DNA of 64,000 nucleotides from Yponomeuta sedellus. Taxonomy: Eukaryota > Arthropoda > Insecta > Lepidoptera > Yponomeutidae. The stretch's first letter is position 1; each line of letters opens with the position of its first letter. Location of the stretch: contig OW203721.1 in NCBI GenBank assembly GCA_934045075.1, forward strand, positions 15,036,678 through 15,100,677. The letters are read 5' to 3'. Made by a program: the position numbers and the translations under genes. Positions 25,501-37,500 of this stretch are shown in pieces. The notes beneath the pieces were generated by a model, which searched no databases, was not told the origin of the DNA, and saw nothing but the letters and a program-made list of their open reading frames with translations.

Positions 25501-28500
25501 CTAACGATGTTCTTCCAGGATTTCCTTCGTCAGAGAAGATATCCCTAAAGCGCAGTAGCAACCTCTTAGCTTTCATGCTTTGCGAATAGCTCAGATTACT
25601 CTTAGAATCCTCAAGGAGCTTAGTGACTATAATTTCACTCCTGGTATTCGATGTGTTTGAGCTTGGAGATGATTGGCAGCTTCTCATCCAAACGGCTTCC
25701 TCACACCTTCCAATAACGTCACCTTTGCTAAGGGTAATCTCACGATCGCCTATATTCACAACCCTTACTACAGCGGTCTTGCCTCCATAGACGAGAGTTC
25801 TTGCTGTCAGCAATTTCTGATGGCTGCACTGTCTCGTGTATCTTCAATCAGCACACACCTATTCCGCTGATTCTTCCGACTTGAAGGCAGCTTCACCTTT
25901 ACTTCAGTTTGTGCTCGTCTAGGTATTACGATTTTCTTCAGGCACGTGACATTTCCATCGGGACCGCCAAGTATGAAGTTCTCCTCATCACCACATTTAA
26001 AGACACCGTTAGTGACATCGATGTGACAGTTGTGTTTTTTCATAAAGTCTAGGCCCAGAATGCAATCATCCATAATTTCGGCTACGATTACGTTGTGAAT
26101 ATATGACGCCTCCCCAACGCATATCGTAACCGACCTTTCACCCAGGACGGGTATCTGCTGGCCAGAAGCGGAGAGAAGTCTGCATAAACTGGTGCCTTTG
26201 TGTCTCCCTACAGCTTTCACCAGGTCTGGTCTCACTATTGTTCTAGAGGCTCCTGTATCTAGGGTGATTTTGCACTCTATTTTATTCACTGCACCGCATA
26301 TTAGTAGACTGTTCCCATTCCATGCTTGTGAGATTCTGGTTACTGGGGCTTCCTCCGCTCCAGCCAGTACCCGCCCCGCAGTCCTGGCTTTTACTCGTTT
26401 CCCTGATTCACGGCGGAGGGCGCAGCGTTATGCTTCTTCACAAACTCTTCAAAACGCTGCTCTATTTTGTTGAGACACGCATCCAGTCTGTCATCTGTTT
26501 TGGTCGGTTGCCTTTCTTTCTTAGGACACGTGAATTGCAGATGCCCTCTTTCCCCACACTTGTAACACATGCGCCCGGAGTTTCTATTGGGAGGTGTCTT
26601 GATCTCTTTAACCTCCTCCGTAACTTCTCGAAGTTTATACCCTTGCCGGATATCATGACGCACAGCTTCTACTTCCAGGGCGTGTGCCAGAGCTTCTTTT
26701 AATGAAGAATGGTGGCGAAGCTTTACTGCAGCCCTAATTTCAAGATCCTTGATCCCGTCGACGAAGGCTTGTAAAATATTCGTGTCCACCATTTTACTAT
26801 CAGCAGAAGGGTATGCCTTTCGAACCAACTTCTCAATTTCCAACGCCCATTGTTGAAGTCCTTCACCCAGGCGCTGAGTCCGGTCGCGTAGCTGAGCACG
26901 AAAAACGTGTTCCAGGTGTCGTTCCCCATATCTAGCCTCAAGTGCCTCCAGCAAGTCTTTGAACTCGCTGCCTGAGGTGGGCAGTGCCTCCAGGACAGAT
27001 AAAGCCGAACCTCTGAGCGCGACGGTGAGGGCTGTCAGGCTCTGTTCGTCCGTCCACCCGTTTGAAGCAGCGACAGTCTGGAACTGCTGGCGGTAGGCGA
27101 CCCAAGACGTAGTACCATCGTACGGAGGCACCTTCACTTTAGGCCCGTGGTTTATGCTGACAACTCCGCTCGATGTAACTCCAGCAGCTTTAATACGCCG
27201 AACTTCCTGCTCTAGTCCAGTGAGGCCGGTTTTCACATTTTTTAGGTCATCCTCTAATTCGGAAACCCGTTCGTTCACTACCTCTACATCTTCATGTAGC
27301 TTAGCGACCGTATCACTGAACTTTGTAACGGCAGAAAGGATCACCTGTTGATCTGCCTTCTGTTCTTCTCGCATGCCTTTTTGTTCTTCTCGCAGGCCTC
27401 TTTGTTCTTCTTGCAGGCACTGCATCTGCTTGCTCTGTTCTTCTCGCATGCCCTTCAACATTGCCATCAGGCACGACATATCCAAAACCTCCATTGTACG
27501 TGACTGAGGTTTAATGTCTTCGGTGGGCGTGGCCAGGTGGGCGTGGCTACGAGGCGGAGCCTGTTGGTCGGTTGGCGAAACCTGGTGGTCAAGGCCGGTG
27601 GGCGGAGCCTGGTGCACGGGGGCGGTGGGCGTGGCCTGGTGGGCGTGGCCAGTAGGCGGAGCCGCTGGGCAGGTATGCTGTGTCTCCACTACGCGCGTGG
27701 CCTGGTGGGCGGGGCCAGGGGGCGTGGCTTGGTCGGTGGGCGTGGCCTGGTGGGCGGGGCCAGTGGGCGTGTCCCTATGGCCAGTGGGCGTGGCCTGAGG
27801 GGAAGTGGGCGTGGCCTCCGCAGCACTTCTGGACCTGGTCCTCACTCCAGAAGTATCCTCTCTCGGAGTCAGTGGCATCTCCAAATCCCCAATTCTGACA
27901 CCAAATGTTACGGGCTAGGGTTCTGGATTTGGATGTAAAACGCCAATGACAACTTCTTAGGATTTATTCACGCAGGGTCTGGTCTGCAGGTCTTCACAAC
28001 ACGAAGTCCACACGTAGATTCCAATCGCAGGTTCAATCGAAGTCCAATGTATCGCTGAGGTCGTAGGTTATCGCTCGTATCGCAGGTATGTTCGCTCGAT
28101 GTTCACTCTTCGCTATTCCAAACGGAACTGACAGCGCGCCGCGGCGACCGCTATTTATATCCGCCGGCAAGGATTCTAGAACATTCAAGTACGTACCTAC
28201 ACTCGGTGCACGCGGCAACGACTCTAGAACAAAGTCCTTGTCAAAGAGATTTGAACCTTATGCTAGTGGACATACGAGTCACTATTGCTTGCAGCGTTTT
28301 ATTGTTTACTAAAACGCAGCATGCGGCGACTATTCGATAGGCTTCCAGAAAGCTCTATTCTAGATGGTTCGGGATAGGACCGCGACATTAATTACGCTCC
28401 AACACACTCTCGAGGCGTGTTTTGCCCAGATGTCGCTACTAAATATGTTTTGAAAAATCATTACAATTAATATGTAGTACGTACTAGTACAGACACATTA

Positions 28501-31500
28501 AATAACTGCACTTGCACCGCATACCACCACGGCTCGTGCTCGTCGTATACGAACTGCCTTGCGGTCAATTAAGGAAAATATACATAAAGAAATACAGTAA
28601 TATCGCCTATATTGTACCTCATCATGAGTTTAAATACACCTAAACCTTCGCTTAAATGTACAAGACTTGATCGTGTCTGTCGACCTCGCAGGAACAACTG
28701 GAGCTCTGTCAGAAGTCTCTGAGCGGTTACCTGGAAAAGAAACGCACGATGTTCCCGCGATTCTTCTTCGTGTCGGACCCAGCTCTGTTAGAAATCCTAG
28801 GCCAGGCTTCCGACTCGCACACCATACAGAACCACCTGCTCTCCATCTTTGATAACATCCGCTACGTCAAGTTCCATGACATTGGTGAGTTGCTGTCAGG
28901 TTTTTTGGTCAGCTCTATACCACGCGGCTTGACTTTCTGCGCGCCCAATACTTAAGGCTAATGTTATGTCACGCAGGTCGTCCCTCGCACATTGTAAAAT
29001 TTTTTGTGATTTTAAAACATTGTGGGAGTGAGTGAACGACGCGCAGTGAGTCCTCTCTATACTGACACTGCCGCTCAGACGTTGTCCGTTAGTGTGTCTC
29101 TGGCATTTGTATGCTTTGGGTGACATTCTAGATCTCTACTGTATGCATGTTATTGATTGTTACCTGTTTTTCACACCAATAAATTACCTAATATAAAAAT
29201 AAAATTTGAGTAAATTAGATTAATTAGTAGATTGCAAAAAAGTGACGAATAACTTCCTCCGCCGTGCTATCACAGTTTTACACAAATTTGATGCGTTTCT
29301 TAGACACTAGGCTCTCCGTGTTAGAAAACATCTGCTATGTCAAGTTTCATATTATTCCACGATGGAGGGTAACGGGCAGCACGGACTTTTTTTTTATTTT
29401 ATGAAAATTTTGCAACGAGAACAACTGCTAATAGCCGGTCTTCCCGATGCCCACCCGTTTGATTCATATTTAGTACTTTTTATACTGTAACAGACTGGTT
29501 TTACCTGTAGAATACAACAAAATGATCGCTGTCCTCTCGTCGGAGAGCGAAGAGATCAAACTGGAGCGTGCGGTCCGCGCTGAGGGCTCCGTGGAGACCT
29601 GGCTGACGTCACTGCTGCAGTCGGCCCAGGGCAGTCTGCACGGCATCATCCGCAACTCCGTGGCCATCATCAACGAGCTCGGCTTCAACATCCTCACTTT
29701 CCTGGATAAGATGCCTGCTCAGGTATAATTGTAAATTCTACTGAAGACTTGGCTGCATGGGAATAGTTCCCTTTGCCTATCCAGAATGGGTGAATGAAAA
29801 TAAAAATTCTCTGCGCTTATAATCTTTTACGGTTGGCGCCATTAAAAATAGTTAATCAGTACACGTGCAGAACCGCCATTGCAACTTGTTTCGACTGTCA
29901 ACCCTCACCTTCGGCTGCGCCTCGGCTCGGGTAGACATTTGTCGGAACTCTTTGCAATGACAGGCTTTCCGCACTCATAATGAAATATTCTATTTCAGGG
30001 CAGTCTGCACGACGTCATTCCCAATTATGTAGCCACCATCAATGAGTACGTCACCATTCTGGTTAAAGTAACCACGTTTTTAAATATGAGTCCTGCCTCG
30101 TTATAGTATTCTACTAAGGGCTTTAAATCGTGCAGTCCTTAAGAGTCATGTGGCCAGTGGGCATTGAATTGCGTCGCCACAGGGAGGTGAAATATTCTCT
30201 GGATATAAACTAGGCTAAGTAAATTTTTAACTGTAATGTATTTATAATTAGGTTAGTAATTGTTGTGGCCTGAAATAAATTATATGGCCTATACTTCTGG
30301 CTTATAATTTAATTTGTGCGATCCTCATAGATTTATTTAAGGACCTGAATACCATTTTGATTTAATTTTCAATTAGCCCATATGATAAAATTTAATTGTT
30401 ATAATACGCTTTAGCCGTACATATATAAAATGGTAAATTATTATTTCCATCCCCCACGGGACAGGAATCGCCTAGTGCGGGGGTCTGTACCTGTATGATG
30501 TAATATTTTATATATCAATAAACGTTTTTATCTTTCTAACCGTGAACTCCCTTCCTCAGGTGGGCCTCCTGGGCATCCAGATGATCTGGACTAGGGATGC
30601 AGAGCTGGCGCTGACTCAGGCGCGTCAAGACAAAAAGATTATGATGGAGACCAACAACAAGTTCCTGGAGCTCCTCAATACGCTCATCGACCAGACCACG
30701 CGCGACCTCACTAAGATTGAACGGATCAAGTTTGAGACGCTCATTACTATTCACGTGCATCAGAGGGACATTTTTGATGTGCTGGTAAGAGAAATATTGA
30801 ATAACAATAACTTTTTGAATAAGCTAATAATAGGTTATCGCGATTCCGATTCTTGGGGCAAAATTGTAGTGAATTGGTGCATGGGAACATGTATGGTCTC
30901 GGCCTTCGGCCTCGGCCTGGACGGAGCTCGGCCCTTGGCCCTCGGCTCGCCACGGCGGGGTTTCTGAATGTCTGAAATGTAATGTTCTTGAATGAACAAG
31001 CTCATAAAATTACTCTCTTTTCCGTCATTAGGTACGCCATTACACACCATGTTATACTGAGCACCAGCGTTTATTCATTTATATTTGTGCAGTTATAGTA
31101 GCAAGACCACTTGCTAACGGGGAAGGTAAATTTCGGGAGGAAATCTGAGTGACTGAGGTTTTCAAATACCTCAGCGCTTGAGTTGCCAATCCGTGGTGGG
31201 CACGTGTGGTAATTACGCCCATACTCTCTCTGAAAGAAGGCCTGTGCTCTGCAGTGGTACGTTTATAGGCGACTTAAAAAAATATCCAAGAAATAGTAGT
31301 AGTGGATACATACATAATCGGTCTTATTCATAAAAAACAATTCCTTAAAACACTCCAGAAACGATCACAAAAGTAGTCTGCGGTAGAGATTTTACAAGGA
31401 AAAGACTTAAACACTTATTAAAGAAAAGGTATAGAAGTGTTTTCAGTAAAATCGTTTTTTTTTTAATAAATAAGGCCCTTCGGCCCCTATTCAAGCATGA

Positions 31501-34500
31501 CATTTTTTTAACAGATGTGATAATGATACATATCTCTTACTGTCTTTGCCCGCAGTGTCGCCTGAACGTGCGCTCGGCGAGCGACTTCGAGTGGCTGAAG
31601 CAATGTCGGTTCTACTTCAAGGACGACGCCGACAAGACGTGGGTGTCGGTGACCGACGTCACCTTCACTTACCAGAACGAGTACCTCGGCTGCACCGACC
31701 GGCTCGTCATCACGCCACTCACCGACAGGTCGGCTGGCCGGAAAATTTAGTATACTTTTGTAATATGTAGTCTGAAACTTGAAGCTTGCTAACTTTGAAA
31801 GAAAACATCGTAAGGAAACCTGAGTGTCTGATGTGTTGTGGTCTAATATGAGGCGCTTGAGATTGCCAATCCGCAGTGGGCACACGTGGTAATTAAGCCC
31901 GTACTCGCTCTCTAAAAGAAGGCATTTACCCAGCATTTACCCGATTATAGGTTAGATAAAGCTTTGTAATATGATATAATGACGATAATTGTGGTGGAGT
32001 ATGGCTTAAACTTCCTGCGATGCAGGAAGAGACCCGTGCCCCAGCAGTGGGGGCATACAAGGGTTCACAAAAGTACACATTAGCTGTCGCTGAAACGTTG
32101 GATTATTTTGACTGGTAAACAATTCCTCAGTTACTAATATTATTTTGGATTAAAACGCAACGGGACCTAGGTCAAAAGTTCTTCAAAAGCTTGAAGTGAA
32201 GTCAAATCATGAATTTGGTGTTGTGAAATGGGAATGATGTAGCAGCGGCTATAGCCCTACTAATCCCACTGTTGGGTGCACCACCCTTGGTTATCACGCC
32301 AAATCCACTTTCGCATTCATCCTCGGTAGAACGAAACCATCAATCTGTAGTCAGAGATTTGGCTCTTACAACATAGATGTCAGCTTGAAGATGGCAATGT
32401 TGACTCGTCTCTTGCTTCTATAGGCTTTATGTTTAATGATACAGGTGTTACATTACCCTGGCCCAGGCGCTGGCCATGAGTATGGGCGGAGCGCCCTGTG
32501 GCCCGGCTGGAACTGGCAAGACGGAAACGGTCAAAGACATGGGGAAGACGTTGGCCAAATATGTCGTGGTCTTCAACTGTTCCGACCAGATGGACTACCG
32601 GTACGTAGTATTTTCTTTTTCATCAGTAGTCTACGAATTCGGCAACCACAGATTAATGGGAAATGGTGAATAAAATGGTGTCTAAAAAAATCAGTTTTCA
32701 ATTGCGTGAGCCAAATACATTTTCTAACAATCAATCAGTCAGTAATCGTCTACCGCTGGATGTAGGCCTCCCCTAAAGCACACTATTTCTTTCCGTTCTT
32801 GTCTATCATCATCCAGCCGAGACCAGCAATCTGAGTCTGAACAGTTCACAAAATTTTGTAACGTGTTCCTTAAAGTATTGCGTAAATTGAGCTCAAGACT
32901 ACTTTTTCTCTGTCTAAAAATGGCATTTCGGCACCAAAAGAGTAAATTTACTAAATCACAACGTGCATAATAGTAAGGTTAATTTATTGTTGAAAAATTA
33001 CAGTTTGTGCCTGACATAAAATATCCAAAGTAATAATTCATAATATCAGTTATGGAGGCTGACGACCGACTGAACTTTTACGACCTCTGCCTACCGTCTG
33101 AGAGATCACGGGTTCAAACCCCGGCTAGGGACATAAAAACACCCCAGGTCTTGGATGTTTACATGTTTGTGATGTCGTTGTTTCTGGTTCCCACGACACA
33201 GGATATCCTAGTGTGGGGCCAGAAGCATTGTATAATATGCCTGCATTGCATGTACGAGGGCTGCTACTTATGTATGCGGAATAGAAAAAATAAACAAATG
33301 TATATGGCTAAATATGGTTTTATTGTTTTTCAAAGTATTCTCCACTATGATCGATGCACTTTTGCATTCGATGAAACCAATTTGTAAAACACTTTTTCCA
33401 CTCTGATTGAGGTATCTCCAAAACGTGCTGTTTGAACGCATCTACGGCATCTTCACGGGTCGAAAATCGTTGACCACGTAATTTATTCTTTACATTTGGG
33501 AATAAATAGAAATCATTATGAGCCAAATCAGGGCTGTACGGTGGATGACCCATCAATTCTATTTTTTGACCATCCAAAAATGTAGTTGTTTCCTGAGATG
33601 TATGACAGCTGGCATTGTCATGGTGAAGTATGATTCTGCTTCGCTGGTTGTTTTGGCGTATTTCTTCAAATACTTCCGGCAAACAAATGGTCGTGTACCA
33701 CTCCGAATTAACCGTTCTGCGATTCTCCAGTGGTATTGTAGCCACATGGCCATTAATACCAAAAAAGCAGGCCACCATTTGCTTTACAGTGCTTTTTGCA
33801 CGAGCCACTTTCGTAGGGTTCGGCTCATTTTGAAACACCCAAACTGTTGATTGTTGTTTAGTTTCGGGATCTTACGCGTAGATCCAGGATTCGTCACCTG
33901 TGTAGATATTATAAACAGATTTTGAGTCGCCTCCGTTGAATTTTTTTAAGGTTTTCTTGCACCATTCGACGCGAGCATCTTTTTGATCCTGAGTTAAGTT
34001 GTGCGGGATCCAACGCGAACAAATTTTTTTTACAGACAAATGTTCATGTAATACCCTATGAATGCTCGTCATACATATGCCCAGAATAGCCTCTATCTCG
34101 CGATACGTAACATGGCAGTCTTGCATTATTAGTTTTCGCACAGCTTCAATATTTTGTGGCACCACCACCGATTTCGGGCGACCTTCTTTAACTTCGTCCG
34201 TGAGCTTACTGCGCCCGCGATTAAACTCACTAAACCAGTGATACACAGTCGTTTTTGATGGAGCTTCACCACCAAAAGTCGAAGTTAATTGAATCTACGC
34301 TATGTTGTTGCGTTAAACCACGTCGAAAATCGTAATAAATCATAGCACGAACATTTTCACGAGTGAGTTCCATTTTTTCAGCGATATGACATTTTAAACC
34401 CAACAAAAACAAAACACTAACGTATATAAGAGAAAAATATTAGCGGCCATTATTTAAAGAAAGAACGAATTTGACCATGGAGGTCAGACATTGCGTTTAA

Positions 34501-37500
34501 AATTATTGGAATCCCAGATTCCGCATACATAAGTAGCAGCCCATGTAAATGTTATGTTATGGTAACTCGCTATCCGCAGGGGTCTAGGGCGCATCTACAA
34601 GGGTCTGGCGCAGTCAGGTTCGTGGGGTTGCTTCGACGAGTTCAACCGCATTGAGCTGCCGGTACTCTCGGTAGCAGCACAGCAGGTGGCCGTGGTGCTG
34701 GCGGCCAAGAAAGAGAAGAGGAAGACGTTTGTGTTCACTGACGGAGACTTGTCTGAGATGTGTCCCGAGTTCGGAATCTTCATCACTATGGTGAGTGGCG
34801 TAGCGCCCTGTTTGGCTCAACAGGTGGCGATGGTGATAGAAATCAGGAAACAGAAAAGAAGGTCGGAGCCATGTCTAGCCCAACTGGAGGGACTGGTGCT
34901 AAAAGTCAGGAAACAGCGAAGAAACACGGTTGTGTTCAGCGATGGAAACTTATCTGTGATTTGTGCTGAAATGGGCGTCTTCATCACTATGGTGAGTGAC
35001 GTAGCGTCCTGTTGGCTTAATAGGTGACAACGGTGCTGGAAGTCTGGAAACAGAAAAGAAAGACAATTGTATTCACCGAAGGGGACTTGTCTGTGACGTG
35101 TCCCGAATCGGGCCTCTTCATCACTGGTGTATTGTTTTGCTCAGCAGTGCCGCTATCACTGTTCTGATGACTGAAATAACCTACATAAGAATTCAATCCG
35201 TATTAGGAAACATATTTAAAAAGACAACGTTCTTTTAATAAAAAAAACACAATTCCTAAGGGAAATGGGAAAAAGGTAACTACTGATTATTTAGACTCTG
35301 TCTGAGGAGTGTTTGAGAGGAATCGTGTTTTTATAAGTAAATATTTCACATTCTTGCTTGCTGGTTGGCAACCTTGGCTAGTCGACGGAGCACCATACGA
35401 AAAGAGGCCAATTGTACAATCAAGAAAGGTGGCCTCCAGTGAGAATCTAACCCAGGACCTATGTTTTGGTATTCAAGTTAACCGCTCCACCAACGAGGCA
35501 GTTCATCGCACCATTAATTTAGTCACTCTGTGCGTTACGATGATTGAAAGTCGGTGATTTATATTTTTTTATGATTTAGAATCCAGGCTACGCGGGTCGC
35601 AAAGAGCTGCCTGAGAACCTGAAAATCCAGTTCCGTACGGTGGCCATGATGGTGCCGGACCGGCAGATCATCATCCGCGTGAAGCTCGCCAGCTGCGGCT
35701 TCCTCGAGAACATCACGCTCGCGCGCAAGTTCTACACCCTGTATAAGCTTTGCGAGGAGCAGCTTACCAAGCAGGTCAGTTTAGCCCGTGGTCTCACTAT
35801 GTACTATAGTGACTTTACGGTCTTAAATATAAGAACACAATTCCATAAAACGGTCCAAAAACGCTCACTTAAAAATGCTGACAAAATTGATTTAACAAAA
35901 AAGTGGCAATGAGGGGCGTCCACAATACTCCGCCGTCGCGTTCTCTGAACTCAGTAACGTTAAAACGTCTTTATCTCCGCTAGATTCATCATCATTATCA
36001 GGCCACTGGGTATAGGCCTGATCATCAACCCATTATGTCCCCACCGAGGGGCACTGGGATCTTTCCTGAGGAAGGTATAGGCCATACTCCACCACGGGGG
36101 CCAAGTCCGGATTGGTGGAGATAGGCTTGATAATGATGATGAATCTCGCGTATTGAGTAAACCTGATCTACGAGTCTGAGACCTAGCATGGCTCACTGCA
36201 AGGTCCGCTTGCCGCGAGATTAGTTTGGGATAACCACGTCTCAGTTTGCTCGCTAGAGCTTCTCTAGTTATGTAACTAAGTTCCTAGACGTCCATTAAGT
36301 CAACATTTTGTTTTTATATCAAATAAAAAGTTTTCAGTTGATTTGAGCTGATTAGGTAACCTAAGGAGACGTTCTAAACACATAATACAGAAACTTAAAC
36401 AAATTTTCAGTGTAGATAAACTAACTTGGCCCCAACTGCGATACTCTGTGATACTAAGGCACTGACGTCTTAACTACAGTAAATGATCATCCCAGGTCCA
36501 CTACGACTTTGGTCTCCGCAACATCCTGTCGGTCCTACGAACGCTGGGCGCGGTCAAGCGCGTCAACAGCAAAGACAACGAGAGTACCATCGTGATGCGC
36601 GTCCTTCGTGACATGAACCTCTCCAAACTGATCGACGAAGACGAGCCTCTGTTTATATCGCTCGTCGCCGACTTGTTCCCCAACCAGGTACGGTGACAAA
36701 ATTAACCCAATAGATTCTAAAGCAGATGAAGACGATGTATGATGGCACAAGTGACGCTTCTGTGGAGACAAAATGTCAGAATTTGACAAGTAATGGATTG
36801 GAAAGACGTGACTTATGACATTTAAATTACGCGACTAGTCGTCGTACTTCCTAGGCTAGTTCCCAAAATTTTAAGGCTAAGAAACACTAACTTGTCTTAA
36901 AAACATAGTGCCATTGCTCGCTGTAGACCTATAAAAACGGGGTGTGGACGTATACTAATTGAAATACGTGTTAGAAATACGAATTAAGTAGTTGTTAAAT
37001 CCTTTTTAACAGGCTCTGGAGAAGACCACTTACCCTGAGCTGGAGGAGGCGGTAAAAAAGCAAGTGGATATGAACGGCTTGATTTACCATCCGCCGTGGA
37101 TATTGAAGATTATTCAGGTAATGCCTGCTCCTAACGTTCAGCCTTTTACATTGTTGACAGTGGTAAAATCGTAGAGGTACATGCTAGACGTGACAGCAGC
37201 ATTAATAGTGTTTCATAATGACTCGCTATGCTCATAAATGTTACTGGCTGTGCCCCGCGGTTTATCGATTTTCCCATGGGAATAAGATATTTTCTCGCAG
37301 TAAAACGTGTTAAGCTTATGTGTTAATCCAGGGTGTCAGCTAAATCCATACCAAATTTTGTTAAAATCAAAGATTATGTATATAATATTAGTGTGGTTAA
37401 CCCTTTCGCGGACGCGCGGATGCTATAGCATACATAACAATGAAAGAACAATAGATTTTAAAAACGTCCGCGATAGTGTTAAAAGGATCTAATCGCGATT

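Larger units (their letters stand above)
22355..28387 (-). mobile_element. Gypsy-type (Metaviridae) LTR retrotransposon, 6.0 kb, in intron 17
   Basis: It has LTRs of 482 bp each, TG...CA ends and a TTAA target duplication (22351-22354 and 28388-28391). The order on the - strand is LTR, primer-binding site, gag, protease, RT-RNase H, integrase, polypurine tract, LTR. The LTRs differ at about two positions by eye, so insertion is recent. Pol carries a stop and two frame changes, so this copy is defective. No env-like frame is present. Confidence 0.95.
33052..34563 (+). repeat. tRNA-derived SINE (copy 2), split by a mariner
   Basis: 33052-33254 has the tRNA-like head (cgggttcaaaccccgg box B) and the body gatgtcgttgtttctggttc. 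The tail aatgttatgttatgg resumes at 34548 after the mariner. Copy 3 at 47672-47880 shows the uninterrupted tail. Confidence 0.8.

Noticed and set aside
27514..27938. Gly/Trp/Arg-rich ORFs on the + strand
   Set aside because: Opposite-strand shadow of the repetitive N-terminus of Gag.
28885..29200. Possible retrocopy or RNA gene ending in aataaattacc
   Set aside because: Only a polyadenylation-like signal and GC-rich patches are visible; no family could be recognised.
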